Shown here piece by piece: positions 17,865 through 27,455 of a stretch of DNA of 64,000 bases. The notes beneath the pieces were generated by a model that was given only the letters and a program-made list of their open reading frames with translations, was not told the DNA's origin and did not search any database. Each line of letters begins with the position of its first letter. The first letter of the stretch is position 1. Origin of the DNA: Bradyrhizobium sp. CSS354 (GTDB taxonomy: Bacteria; Pseudomonadota; Alphaproteobacteria; Rhizobiales; Xanthobacteraceae); the NCBI RefSeq assembly GCF_029051725.1, contig NZ_JAACFU010000005.1, positions 248,001 to 312,000 of the forward strand, in the 5' to 3' direction. Both the position numbers and the translations under genes were made by a program.

Positions 17865-19150
17865 CGACGCTCGCCGGGGAGACGACCGGCCAGGTGCTGT
17901 GGCGGCGTCTGCGCAGTCCGGCGGCCTGGTCCGAGACGGTCGATCTGTTTGCAATCCTGACTGCGGCCTCGCTGCCATGGTCGACGTCGCTTGCGGCGAT
18001 CTTCAATGTCCTGATGCTGCTCTCTCTGGTGCCGTTCCTCGACGCCCGAGAGTTCCTGCAATCGCTAAAGCGTCCGATCTGTGCGGCGCCGATTGCGCTG
18101 GTCTTGCTCGCGCTGATGGGGACGCTGTGGTCGGACGCCGCCTGGGGCGCGCGCTTCTACGCGGTCAATCCGACCGTCAAGCTGCTGGTGCTGCCGGTCC
18201 TGCTCTATCATTTCGCGCGCTCGCCGCGCGGACATTGGGTGTTCGTCGCCTTCCTGGTGTCCTGCGCGCTGTTGTCGGTGATGTCCTGGGTCGTCGCCTT
18301 CTACCCTGATCTTGCGCTCAAATCCGATCGCGTCGAGCGCGGCATCTTCGTCAAGAACTACATCGACCAGAGCCAGGAGTTCACGCTCTGCGCGGTCGCG
18401 CTCGCCTATCCGATCGTGCAGTTGCTGCGCCAGAAGCGCTACTGGATCGCCGGGCTGCTCACGGCGCTTGCGCTCGCCTTCTTCGCCAACATGGCGTTCG
18501 TGGTGGTATCGCGCACCGCGCTCCTCACGATTCCGATCCTGTTCGGTGTGTTTGCGTTGCTTCATCTGAGATGGCGCAACATCGCGATCATCTCCGCGGC
18601 CCTGCTCGTGGGTGCGGTTCTCGCCTGGCAGGCCTCGCCGCAATTGCGCAAGACCGCTGACAGCTTTGCCAGCGACTACACACGCTATGTGGAAAAAGGC
18701 GAGTCGACCTCGGCAGGCTTGCGGCTCGAATTCTGGCGGAAATCCCTCGGTTTCTTCGCGGAGGCGCCGATCAGAGGGCACGGTACGGGTTCGACTCGCG
18801 GGCTATTCGAGCGTGCCGCGACGCCGGGCAGTGGTCTGTACCAGGCGTCCGCCGAGGTGATCGGCAACCCGCATAACCAGACGCTGAACGTGGCCGTGCA
18901 ATGGGGCGTCATCGGGGTCGCCGCTCTTTACGCCATCTGGATCCTGCATCTGCTTTTGTTTCGTGGCGACGGGCTCGCAAACTGGGTCGGCCTCCTGGTC
19001 GTGGTCCAGAACGTCTTCACCTCGCTGTTCAACTCCCATCTGTTCGACTTCCACGAGGGCTGGATGTACGTCATCGGTGTGGGCGTTGCCGGCGGCATGG
19101 TGATCCGGGCCCAGCAGGCCGAGGCGAAGGCGGCAGTAGCCGGTTCCTGA
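17861..19150 (+). CDS. O-antigen ligase / Wzy-type polymerase family membrane protein
   Basis: Polytopic inner-membrane protein of 429 residues with about ten hydrophobic segments and a large periplasmic loop. The Wzy_C-type region shows GHGTGSTRG and then [15 protein letters not shown] near residue 335; the His in NPHN is typical of WaaL ligases. It would attach O-polysaccharide to lipid A-core, or polymerise repeat units; the position directly after hldE favours the ligase. It overlaps hldE by 4 bases. Confidence 0.85.
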   Translation: MTTLAGETTGQVLWRRLRSPAAWSETVDLFAILTAASLPWSTSLAAIFNVLMLLSLVPFLDAREFLQSLKRPICAAPIALVLLALMGTLWSDAAWGARFYAVNPTVKLLVLPVLLYHFARSPRGHWVFVAFLVSCALLSVMSWVVAFYPDLALKSDRVERGIFVKNYIDQSQEFTLCAVALAYPIVQLLRQKRYWIAGLLTALALAFFANMAFVVVSRTALLTIPILFGVFALLHLRWRNIAIISAALLVGAVLAWQASPQLRKTADSFASDYTRYVEKGESTSAGLRLEFWRKSLGFFAEAPIRGHGTGSTRGLFERAATPGSGLYQASAEVIGNPHNQTLNVAVQWGVIGVAALYAIWILHLLLFRGDGLANWVGLLVVVQNVFTSLFNSHLFDFHEGWMYVIGVGVAGGMVIRAQQAEAKAAVAGS

Positions 19151-19273
19151 ACGGCCGCCCGGATGGCAAACCTTGACGGGCAAATCTTGAGGGGCAAGCC
19201 TTGACTGGCATGTCCGGCCGAGATGGGATATCAGCGCGATCAGGTTGCATCTAACTGGATTTTCGGTCAGCGG

Positions 19274-21187
19274 ATGACGCGTCTTTCGCATCTCACCTTG
19301 CGCAATGCCATGATCGCGCTCCACGACCTGCTGGCGACCACGGCGGCGCTGTTCGCCGCCTTCTATCTGCGCTTCGAGGGCGGCGACGGATTCTTCGACC
19401 GCCTGCCGCTGCTGATCCAGATCCTGCCCTATTTTCTGGCCTTCAGCTTGGTCGTGTGCTTCGTCTTCAACCTGACCACGACGAAATGGCGCTTCATCTC
19501 GCTGCCCGACGCGCTGAACATCATCCGCGTCGCGACCGTGCTCACGGTTGCACTCCTGGTGCTCGACTACATCTTCGTGGCCCCGAACGTTCGCGGCGCC
19601 TTCTTCCTCGGCAAGGTGACCATCGTCCTCTACTGGTTCCTCGAGATCTCCTTCCTCAGCGCGTTGCGCATGACCTACCGCTATTTCCGCTACACGCGGG
19701 TGCGGCGTCACGCCCGCACCGGAGATGCCGCGCCGACGCTGCTGATCGGCCGCGCCGCGGATGCCGAGGTGCTGTTGCGGGGAATCGAGAGCGGGGCGAT
19801 CAAGCACATCTGGCCGGTCGGCGTGCTCTCGCCGTCGAGTTCCGATCGCGGCCAGTCCATCCGCAACGTCCCGGTTCTGGGCGGCGTCGACGACATCGAG
19901 GATGTCGTCGCCGACTTCACCAAGCGCGGCAAGGGGATCGCGCGCGTCGTGATGACGCCGACGGCATTCGAGCCGGAGGCCCATCCCGAATCGATCCTGA
20001 TGCGGGCGCGCAAGCTCGGCGTGATCGTGAGCCGCATGCCCTCGCTCGAGAGTGGCGACACGCCACGGCTCACGGCCGTCGCCGTCGAGGACCTGTTGTT
20101 GCGGCCGAGCGAAAAGATCGACTATGCGCGGCTCGAGGCCCTGATCGAGGGCAAGGCGGTAATCGTCACCGGCGGGGGCGGCTCGATCGGTTCCGAGATC
20201 TGCGAGCGCGTCGTCGCGTTCGGCGCGGCGCGCCTTCTGATCGTGGAGAATTCCGAGCCGGCACTCTACGCGATCACGGAAACGCTCGCGGCGCTCGGCA
20301 CCGCTGCTTCGATCGAAGGGCGGATCGCCGACATCCGCGACCGTGAGCGCATCATGCGCCTGATGGCCGAGTTCAAGCCGGACATCGTGTTCCATGCCGC
20401 CGCGCTAAAGCACGTGCCGATCCTCGAGCGCGACTGGAGCGAGGGCGTCAAGACCAACATCTTCGGCTCGATCAACGTCGCCGATGCCGCGCACAGCGCC
20501 GGTGCCGAAGCGATGGTGATGATCTCGACCGACAAGGCGATCGAGCCGGTGTCGATGCTCGGCCTGACCAAGCGCTTCGCCGAGATGTATTGCCAGGCGC
20601 TCGACCATGATCTTGCGGCAGGGCTCGGTGGCGCCAGGCGGTCGATGCGGCTGATCTCGGTCAGGTTCGGCAACGTGCTGGCGTCGAACGGCTCGGTGGT
20701 GCCGAAGTTCAAGGCCCAGATCGATGCCGGCGGTCCCGTGACGGTCACGCATCCCGACATGGTCCGCTACTTCATGACCATCCGCGAGGCCTGCGATCTC
20801 GTCATCACGGCGGCAACGCATGCGCTGGGAACGCAGCGTTCGGACGTGTCGGTCTACGTGCTCAACATGGGCCAGCCGGTGAAGATCGTCGATCTTGCCG
20901 AGCGCATGATCCGTCTGTCGGGCTTGCAACCCGGCTACGACATCGAAATCGTGTTCACGGGCATGCGGCCCGGCGAACGCTTGCACGAAATCCTGTTCGC
21001 CTCCGAGGAGCCGACCCGCGAGATCGGCGTCGCCGGCATTATGGCCGCGCAGCCGAACGAGCCGCCGATGCAGACGCTGCGCAAATGGATTGCGGCGCTG
21101 GAGCAGGCGATCGCGCGCGACGATCGGGCCACCATCAGGACCATCCTGAAGGACGCGGTTCCGGAATTCGGGTCGACCGCGGCCTGA
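19274..21187 (+). CDS. WbpM/CapD-like membrane UDP-sugar 4,6-dehydratase
   Basis: Large nucleotide-sugar dehydratase of 637 residues. Four N-terminal membrane helices (about residues 15-130) are followed by two Rossmann modules; the second begins with VTGGGGSIGSE near residue 298. The active-site region is STDKAIEPVSMLGLTKRFAE, with Met where classical SDRs have Tyr, as in WbpM. It would convert UDP-GlcNAc to the 4-keto-6-deoxy sugar. The ATG at 19274 is nearest to the first helix; an in-frame ATG at 19223 also exists. It precedes a glycosyltransferase and a WbpV-like reductase. Confidence 0.88.
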   Translation: MTRLSHLTLRNAMIALHDLLATTAALFAAFYLRFEGGDGFFDRLPLLIQILPYFLAFSLVVCFVFNLTTTKWRFISLPDALNIIRVATVLTVALLVLDYIFVAPNVRGAFFLGKVTIVLYWFLEISFLSALRMTYRYFRYTRVRRHARTGDAAPTLLIGRAADAEVLLRGIESGAIKHIWPVGVLSPSSSDRGQSIRNVPVLGGVDDIEDVVADFTKRGKGIARVVMTPTAFEPEAHPESILMRARKLGVIVSRMPSLESGDTPRLTAVAVEDLLLRPSEKIDYARLEALIEGKAVIVTGGGGSIGSEICERVVAFGAARLLIVENSEPALYAITETLAALGTAASIEGRIADIRDRERIMRLMAEFKPDIVFHAAALKHVPILERDWSEGVKTNIFGSINVADAAHSAGAEAMVMISTDKAIEPVSMLGLTKRFAEMYCQALDHDLAAGLGGARRSMRLISVRFGNVLASNGSVVPKFKAQIDAGGPVTVTHPDMVRYFMTIREACDLVITAATHALGTQRSDVSVYVLNMGQPVKIVDLAERMIRLSGLQPGYDIEIVFTGMRPGERLHEILFASEEPTREIGVAGIMAAQPNEPPMQTLRKWIAALEQAIARDDRATIRTILKDAVPEFGSTAA

Positions 21188-21189
21188 TC

Positions 21190-22410
21190 ATGCAGCCTCG
21201 AGGCAAGATCGTCGTGGCGAGCCAGCACTACCCGCCTGATCCGAGCACGACTGCGGCGATCATGGCCGAGATCGCCTGCCGCATCGCCGGGGATCACGAG
21301 GTCGTGGTGCTGTCGGGCTCATCAGGCGCGTTGCCGGCCGCGCAGACCGGCCCGGGCAAGCCGCGGGTCGTCGCCGTCAAGAACCGGATGGCGGGCAAGG
21401 CGGCGCTGGTGCGGCGCGGCGCCTCCGAGCTGCTGTTCGCGGCGCGCACGTTCCTGGCGCTGACACGGGAGCTGAGGCGAGGTGACGTCGTGCTCACCGT
21501 CACCGCACCGTTCATGCTGCCTTACGCGGTCGCTGCGGCGGCGAGGCTGAAGGGCGCGCGTTCGGCGCTGATCATGCACGACCTCTTCCCCAACGTGCTG
21601 GTGATGGCGGGCCTGCTGAAGCCCGGTTCGATCGTGACCATGACGATGCGCGCCGCCAACAGCCTGATGTTCCGCGCGCTCAATGCCGTCATCACCATCG
21701 GCCGCGATGCGGAACGGCCGCTGCTGAGCTATTCCGGCATGACGCGAAACAAGATCCGTTTCATCCCGAACTGGGCGACGCTGGTGGCCGCACCCCGGCC
21801 GGTGACGGCGGATAATCCGTTCCGCAAAGCGCTCTCGGCGGGTTTCGTTGTCGGCCTGTCGGGCAATCTCGGCTTCACCCATGATCCGGAGATCGTGTTC
21901 GAGGCGGCGCGTCTTTTGAGGGCCGAGCCTGACATCCACTTCCTGCTCTCCGGCTGGGGCATCGGCTTCGAGCGATTGAAGCAGTTGCAGGCCGATGCGA
22001 ACTTGCCCAATGTCTCCTTCGTGGGGCGGGTCGAGGATGCCGAGCTCGAGACACTCCTGGCGGCGGCCAATCTCTGGATCATTCCGTACCGGAAGGACGT
22101 TGCGGGGGTGTCGGTGCCGAGCCGGTTCTACAATCTGCTGGCGGTCGGCCGTCCCGTGGTGCTGGTCTCCGAACCGGAGGCCGAGGCCGCGTTGACGGTG
22201 GTGGAGAACGGGCTGGGCTGGGTGGTGACGCCGGGCCGTGCCGATCAACTGGCCGAGGTCATCCGCGCGGCGTCTCACTCCGACGGTGTCGCCATTGCGG
22301 AGCGCGCGGTAAAGGCGGCAGCGAAATTCGATCGCGTCGCCGCGATGAACGCCTATGCTGCCCTGGTCGACGAATTGTTGCGCAACCCCGAACTGGCGGA
22401 GCAACGATGA
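21190..22410 (+). CDS. Glycosyltransferase family 4 (WbuB-like)
   Basis: GT-B glycosyltransferase of 406 residues for O-polysaccharide assembly. The N-terminus KIVVASQHYPPDPSTTAAIM is typical of WbuB/PelF-like GT4 enzymes. The C-terminal half has GLSGNLGFTHDPEIVFEAA and SVPSRFYNLLAVGRPVVLV. The ATG lies 2 bases after the dehydratase stop, and the gene ends overlapping the next ATG by 4 bases, so it is embedded in the hldD operon. Donor and acceptor are unknown; WbuB transfers fucosamine in E. coli O26, which fits the amino-sugar genes around it. Confidence 0.88.
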   Translation: MQPRGKIVVASQHYPPDPSTTAAIMAEIACRIAGDHEVVVLSGSSGALPAAQTGPGKPRVVAVKNRMAGKAALVRRGASELLFAARTFLALTRELRRGDVVLTVTAPFMLPYAVAAAARLKGARSALIMHDLFPNVLVMAGLLKPGSIVTMTMRAANSLMFRALNAVITIGRDAERPLLSYSGMTRNKIRFIPNWATLVAAPRPVTADNPFRKALSAGFVVGLSGNLGFTHDPEIVFEAARLLRAEPDIHFLLSGWGIGFERLKQLQADANLPNVSFVGRVEDAELETLLAAANLWIIPYRKDVAGVSVPSRFYNLLAVGRPVVLVSEPEAEAALTVVENGLGWVVTPGRADQLAEVIRAASHSDGVAIAERAVKAAAKFDRVAAMNAYAALVDELLRNPELAEQR

Positions 22411-23354
22411 ACGAGCGCAAGCCAGTCGTGCTGGTGACGGGTGCGAGCGGTTTCGTCGGCCGTCATGTCGTACCCGCGCTGGCGCGCGAGGGGTGGTCGG
22501 TCCGCCGCGCGGTGCGCAGACCGGAAGGCATGGACGACGAGGTCGTGATCGAGACGATCGGGCCTGACACCGACTGGCAGGCGGCACTTGAAGGCGTCGA
22601 TGCCGTCGTTCATCTCGCCGCGCGGGTGCATCACAAGCACGAAGAGCATGCGGTCCAGCTCTATCGCAACGTCAACATTGCCGGCACGCTGCACCTGGCG
22701 CGCAGCGCGGCGACGGCCGGCGTGCGCCAGTTCATCTTCATCAGCACCGTTCTCGTGCACGGTCGCAGCAACGAGGGCCGCGCGCCGTTCAGCGAGAACG
22801 ATATCCTGACGCCGCGCGGTCTCTACGGCATGTCCAAGGCCGCGGCCGAAGCGGGCTTGAAGACGCTGGCGCGCGACAACGCCATGACGATCTCGGTGAT
22901 CAGGCCGCCGCTGGTCTATGGTGCGGGCGCCAAGGGCAATTTTGCGCTGCTGACGCGTGCAGTGAACCTCGGTCTGCCGCTGCCCTTTGCCGCGATCCGC
23001 AATCACCGCGCCTTCCTTGCCGTGCAGAACCTGTCGTCGTTCATCCTGCGACGGCTCTCTCATCCAGATCCCGCGAGCAATTTCGAGATATTCCTGGTGG
23101 CCGACAGGGAGCAGGTCTCGACGCCCGAGTTCATCGCGCGGCTGGCCAAGGCTGCCGGCAAGAACTCGCGGCTGTTCGGCATGCCGCAGGACCTGCTCAG
23201 CACGCTGCTGAGAGTGATGGGCCGGGAGGATACGCAGGACAGCCTGATCGGCTCGCTCGAGCTCAACCTCTCCAAGGTGACCGCGACCGGGTGGCAGCCG
23301 CAGGTGTCTCTGGACGAGGGGCTGCGGCTGGCGCTGGTGGCTCAGGACGCCTGA
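22407..23354 (+). CDS. NAD-dependent epimerase/dehydratase, WbpV/WreQ-like 4-reductase candidate
   Basis: Extended SDR of 315 residues with VTGASGFVGRH at the N-terminus and YGMSKAAAE (catalytic Tyr and Lys near residues 140-144). Related WbpV and WreQ proteins reduce the 4-keto product of WbpM-type dehydratases to UDP-QuiNAc or UDP-FucNAc. The adjacent WbpM-like and WecA-like genes support that role here. Its last 13 bases overlap the convergent WecA-like gene. A general sugar epimerase remains possible. Confidence 0.82.
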   Translation: MNERKPVVLVTGASGFVGRHVVPALAREGWSVRRAVRRPEGMDDEVVIETIGPDTDWQAALEGVDAVVHLAARVHHKHEEHAVQLYRNVNIAGTLHLARSAATAGVRQFIFISTVLVHGRSNEGRAPFSENDILTPRGLYGMSKAAAEAGLKTLARDNAMTISVIRPPLVYGAGAKGNFALLTRAVNLGLPLPFAAIRNHRAFLAVQNLSSFILRRLSHPDPASNFEIFLVADREQVSTPEFIARLAKAAGKNSRLFGMPQDLLSTLLRVMGREDTQDSLIGSLELNLSKVTATGWQPQVSLDEGLRLALVAQDA

Positions 23355-24361
23355 GGGCGGGAGAACCGCCGCAGCACGATGCCGATCGCGATTGCGCCCG
23401 CCAGCAGCGCGATCAGCGTGATCGTCACCGAGCCGGCGCGAGCGGTGACGATGGCAAGCCCCGCGAGCACGATATTGAGGGCGAACACCTCCCCGATCAC
23501 GCGAGAGACCGTGAAGCCGTGGTCGGTGGCGCGCTGGTAGAAATGCGAGCGATGCGCCGACCAGAATTGCTCGCCCCTTGCGATGCGCCGAAACAGCGTG
23601 ATGGTGGCATCCACGAGGTAATAGGCCGGCAGCAACAGAGCCGCGGCGGGCTGCCCACGCCAGGCGAGCTCGAGCAGGCACCAGCCGAGCAAAAGGCCGA
23701 TCGGCAGGCTGCCGACATCGCCCAGGAAGACTTTTGCGACCGGCTTGTTGAACGGCGCAAAGCCGAGCATGGCGCCGCACAGCGTCGCGGCGATCAGCGC
23801 AGCCGGCCACGATAAATCGCCAAGGAGTGCCAGCAGCAGCAGCGTCGCGGTGACGGGCACGACTTCCGCCACCGTCATCAGATCGAGCCCGTCCATGAAG
23901 TTGACGAGGTTCAAGAACCACACGCCCGCCAGCAGGATGAGTCCGCGCTCCAGCGCGAGCGGCAACGCCGGCACGATGCGCGCGGTCTCGGGCGTGGTGA
24001 ACACGACGACGCCGACCGCTGCGGCCTGCAGCACGAGACGCACGAGCACCGGCAGCGACTTGATGTCGTCGGCAAATCCGACCAGGGCGATCAAGACCGT
24101 CGCAGCGATCAGCGCCGGCGGAATCGCGACGTCCGCCCAGGCTGCCCAGGCTGATGCGACCAGCAGCGTCGCTGATATCACCGCGATGCCCGCACCCTGC
24201 GGGGTCGGGATACGGTGAGAGGACCGCGCGTTGGGCCGCGCCAATGCGTAACGCTGCAGCAGGGGGCGGCTGGTCCAGGTGATGACGCCCGACACAAGCG
24301 CGGCAATCGCAACGGCAAGCAGCGATGGTAGCGCGCCGAGCGCGTCGACGGCCGCGTTCAC
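23342..24361 (-). CDS. WecA/WbpL-like polyprenyl-phosphate sugar-1-phosphate transferase
   Basis: Polytopic membrane enzyme of 339 residues in the MraY/WecA superfamily that starts O-antigen or glycan synthesis by loading a sugar-1-phosphate on undecaprenyl phosphate. Visible motifs: SSHRIPTPQGAGIAVI near residue 47, LVNFMDGLDLMTVAE (catalytic Asp segment), FLGDVGSLPIGLLLG, and the cytoplasmic HRSHFYQRATDHG. All are typical of WecA/WbpL. It is the second gene of a minus-strand pair, overlapping the UPF0104 gene by 4 bases. Confidence 0.92.
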   Translation of the reverse strand: MNAAVDALGALPSLLAVAIAALVSGVITWTSRPLLQRYALARPNARSSHRIPTPQGAGIAVISATLLVASAWAAWADVAIPPALIAATVLIALVGFADDIKSLPVLVRLVLQAAAVGVVVFTTPETARIVPALPLALERGLILLAGVWFLNLVNFMDGLDLMTVAEVVPVTATLLLLALLGDLSWPAALIAATLCGAMLGFAPFNKPVAKVFLGDVGSLPIGLLLGWCLLELAWRGQPAAALLLPAYYLVDATITLFRRIARGEQFWSAHRSHFYQRATDHGFTVSRVIGEVFALNIVLAGLAIVTARAGSVTITLIALLAGAIAIGIVLRRFSRPQAS

Positions 24362-25317
24362 TCCGGCACCCCTAGCGGCGCCGATCCCTGCGCGGCTTTC
24401 TCGGCGCTCAGGATCCAGACCAGACCGCCGATCGCGCCGACGATGAAGTACACGGCGCCGAACAGCAGCGAGACGTTGACGCCCTCGTTCGTGGCGAGGC
24501 CCGCGAAGCCGAAGGCGAGACTCATGGTGGCTTCACGCACGCCCCAGCCAGCGATCGAGATCGGCATCATCGTGATCAGCATCACCGGCGGCACCAGCAC
24601 AAAGACGTCGCTGAAGCCGACCGGCGCCGCGATCGACTGCACGACGCACCAGGCGACCACGACGGCCAGCACATGCACGGCGAGCGACAGGACCACGACG
24701 GCCGGTCCGCGCGAGCGGCTGAAGATCACGCGGTTGGCGATCACGGCACAGGCGTGAATGTGATGCGTGGCCCACCAGGTTTTCAGCCACCGCCATTGCA
24801 GCGCGCCGAAGACCAGGAAGCCGAGACCGCCCGCAAGCGCCGTGAAGTCGACGAGCAGCAGCGCGGAGCGCCCGTGCGGATCGGCGATGAGGGCGTAGCT
24901 CCAGGGCAGGCTTGCCACGATCATGATCGCGAGCGCGATCAAACCGATCGCACGGTCGACGAAGATCGAGTAGGTCGCCGCGCGCCAGCCGGCGCCGGCG
25001 CGCGCGACGAGCCACAGCCGGACCGCATCGCCGCCGATCGCCGAGGGCAGGGTCTGATTGAAGAACGATCCGATCACGTTGTAACGCATGGCCCGGCTGA
25101 GCTCGAGCGGGGCGCCGCATTCGGCGCTGATCTCGCGCCAGCGCAACACGCCGACGAAGATTTGCAGGAACGCGATCGCGATCGCCAAGCCGATCCAGAA
25201 CAGGCTGGTCACGTTGAAACGAGAAAACAGTTCGGACAGATCGACCTTGCGCAGCGCCAGGTAGAGCAGCGCTCCGGAAATCAGGATCTTGGCCGTCGAC
25301 AGCAGGATTCGGCGCAT
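24358..25317 (-). CDS. UPF0104 / lysylphosphatidylglycerol synthase-type membrane protein
   Basis: Integral membrane protein of 319 residues with seven to eight hydrophobic segments. The segments ALRKVDLSELFSRF at the start, YNVIGSFFNQTLPSAIGGDAVR in the middle and PISIAGWGVREATMSLAFG near the end match the LPG_synthase_TM (UPF0104) flippase-like family. Family members include lipid flippases and uncharacterised envelope proteins. It is coupled by a 4-base overlap to the WecA-like gene, suggesting a role in handling a lipid-linked intermediate, which is inference only. Confidence 0.82.
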   Translation of the reverse strand: MRRILLSTAKILISGALLYLALRKVDLSELFSRFNVTSLFWIGLAIAIAFLQIFVGVLRWREISAECGAPLELSRAMRYNVIGSFFNQTLPSAIGGDAVRLWLVARAGAGWRAATYSIFVDRAIGLIALAIMIVASLPWSYALIADPHGRSALLLVDFTALAGGLGFLVFGALQWRWLKTWWATHHIHACAVIANRVIFSRSRGPAVVVLSLAVHVLAVVVAWCVVQSIAAPVGFSDVFVLVPPVMLITMMPISIAGWGVREATMSLAFGFAGLATNEGVNVSLLFGAVYFIVGAIGGLVWILSAEKAAQGSAPLGVPE

Positions 25318-25532
25318 TTCGCCCGCATGAACAAGGGTTTTGAAGCAACCCGACGCAAGGCGCCGAATTCGGCCGCTTTGGTATGGTTTTGGCGCCGATC
25401 TTGCAATAGCGGTGATCGGGAGCCCGCATGCAGGGCGGCGGGCTATTGCGACGCCGTCGACGCCGAGGCTAAAGAGGCGCCGCGGGCGAAAGATCGAGCG
25501 ACGGATCGGGCGAAGCAGTCTTTGGGAACAGG

Positions 25533-25852
25533 ATGACGGATCAGGCGATTTTGGTCACGGGTGCCGCCGATTTCATCGGCTTGGTGCCCGCAGGTGACCC
25601 GGCTGCCGCAAATGCGCCGTCTAAGGTCTACAATGTCGAGAACCACCACCCGGAAGAGCTGACGCACGTCGTCGGAGTTCTGGAGCAGGAGCTGGGTCGG
25701 ACGGCGATCAAAGAATTGCTGCCGAGAAACCTTTGGAAACGTTCGCGGATGTCGAGGATCTGATGCGCGACGCCGGCTTTGCACCGTCAAGGCCGATCGC
25801 GCACGGAGTTCGTAATTGTGTCACCTGGTATCGGGACGACTTCAAGGTTTGA
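25533..25852 (+). pseudogene. Internally deleted UDP-glucuronate 4-epimerase-type gene
   Basis: The N-terminus MTDQAILVTGAADFIG (NAD motif, normally GAAGFIG) runs directly into the C-terminal part of the same family: VYNVENHHPEELTHVVGVLE, then ELGRTAIKELLP. After a frameshift near 25725 the protein continues in another frame as ETFADVEDLMRDAGFAPSRP and ends VTWYRDDFKV at the stop 25850-25852. About 230 central residues, including the catalytic Tyr/Lys, are missing. The intact enzyme converts UDP-GlcA to UDP-GalA. The ManC-like gene begins one base after the old stop, so the two were probably one operon. Confidence 0.85.
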
Positions 25853-25853
25853 G

Positions 25854-27272
25854 ATGACGATGGACAAACGCATTATCCCCCTGATCATGTGCGGCGGTGC
25901 CGGAACGCGGCTGTGGCCGGCTTCGCGCGAGGTGCGCCCCAAGCAGTTCCTGCCGCTGTTCGGCACGCGCTCGACCTTCCAGGACACGCTCTCGCGCGTT
26001 TCGGAGGCGTCGCTGTTCGATCGCCCGATCGTCATCACCAATGCCTCCTACCGCTTCATGGTGCTGGAGCAGCTCGCCGAAATCGGCATCGAGGCCGACG
26101 TGATCCTCGAGCCGATGCGGCGCGATTCCGGCCCGGCGATCGCAGCCGGCGCGGTGTTCGCGCAGAACCGCGCGAGTGAAGCGATCGTGCTCGCGCTCGC
26201 CGCCGACCACGTGGTGCAGGACAATGCGGCCTTCGTCGCGGCGTGCCGCCAAGGCCTCACCGCCGCGGGTGCCGGGCGCATCGTCACGTTCGGTGTCAAG
26301 CCGGAGCGAGCGGCGACCGAATACGGCTATATCAGCCCGGGCGAGGTCATCTCCGGCGAGGTGCACGCGGTCGCGCGCTTCGTCGAGAAGCCGGATGCGG
26401 TGAAGGCGGCCGACTACGTCAATTCCGGCTATCTCTGGAACAGCGGCAATTTCATGTTTCCGGCCGCCGTCCTGCTCGACGAATACCGCAGGGTCGATGC
26501 GGCGAGCGTGGAGGCGATTTCCAATGCCGTCACCCATGCCGGCCGCGATCTCGGCTTCGTGACGCTGGAGCCCGAGGCGTTCGGCGCGGCCAAGGCGATC
26601 TCGATCGACTATGCGGTGATGGAGAAGACCGCGCGCGCCGCGGTCGTGCCGGTGTCGTGCGGCTGGTCCGACGTCGGCTCCTGGCACGCGGTGTGGGAAT
26701 TGTCGGACAAGGACGCGCAAGGCAATGCTTCACATGGCGCCGCCGTGTTCGAGGATTCCCGCAACTGCAACGTCACCACCGATGCCGCGCTGGTCGCACT
26801 CGAAGGCGTCGACGATCTTATCGTGGTTGCGACTGCCGATGCGGTGCTGGTCTCGCGTCAGAAGGATGCCAACGGGCTCAAGCGGCTGGTCACAAAACTC
26901 AAGGCGGTCGCGCCGAAGGTCACCGAGGAACACCTCAAGGTGCATCGGCCCTGGGGCAGCTATCAGTCGGTCGACAATGGCGAGCGCCACCAGGTCAAGC
27001 GCATCGTGGTGAAACCGGGCGGGCGTCTGTCGCTGCAGAAGCACCATCATCGCGCCGAGCACTGGATCGTCGTCCGCGGCACCGCCCGCGTCACCGTCAA
27101 CGAGACCGTCAAAAGCGTGCACGAGAACGAGTCGATCTACATCCCGATGGGCGCGGTGCACCGGATGGAGAACCCGGGTAAAATCATGCTGGAACTGATC
27201 GAGGTCCAGACGGGAAGCTATCTCGGGGAAGACGACATCATCCGGATTGAAGACGATTATCAAAGGTCGTAA
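25854..27272 (+). CDS. manC: Mannose-1-phosphate guanylyltransferase / mannose-6-phosphate isomerase
   Basis: Makes GDP-mannose from mannose 1-phosphate and GTP, and by its cupin domain isomerises mannose 6-phosphate. The 472-residue length is that of the bifunctional type II enzyme. The nucleotidyltransferase motif MCGGAGTRLWPASRE is at the N-terminus, EKP and NSGNF segments follow, and the C-terminal cupin contains HRAEHWIVVRGTARV. GDP-mannose would feed LPS, and Bradyrhizobium lipid A is known to carry mannose. It follows the epimerase pseudogene directly. Confidence 0.93.
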   Translation: MTMDKRIIPLIMCGGAGTRLWPASREVRPKQFLPLFGTRSTFQDTLSRVSEASLFDRPIVITNASYRFMVLEQLAEIGIEADVILEPMRRDSGPAIAAGAVFAQNRASEAIVLALAADHVVQDNAAFVAACRQGLTAAGAGRIVTFGVKPERAATEYGYISPGEVISGEVHAVARFVEKPDAVKAADYVNSGYLWNSGNFMFPAAVLLDEYRRVDAASVEAISNAVTHAGRDLGFVTLEPEAFGAAKAISIDYAVMEKTARAAVVPVSCGWSDVGSWHAVWELSDKDAQGNASHGAAVFEDSRNCNVTTDAALVALEGVDDLIVVATADAVLVSRQKDANGLKRLVTKLKAVAPKVTEEHLKVHRPWGSYQSVDNGERHQVKRIVVKPGGRLSLQKHHHRAEHWIVVRGTARVTVNETVKSVHENESIYIPMGAVHRMENPGKIMLELIEVQTGSYLGEDDIIRIEDDYQRS

Positions 27273-27455
27273 CCAGCACACTCCGAATCACGCGACCCGG
27301 GCCAAAACAGTGGTCTCTTTCAGAGGCTTAAGCCCGGGGAGCGTGTAACTGTTTGAATCAAATCGTGTCCGGACCGCTAGCTCCGCATTCGCCACAAATG
27401 TGGCGTCCGTGCTAGAAGCGCCTCGGGGATTTGCGTTGAATCGGGGTTTGCTCAA

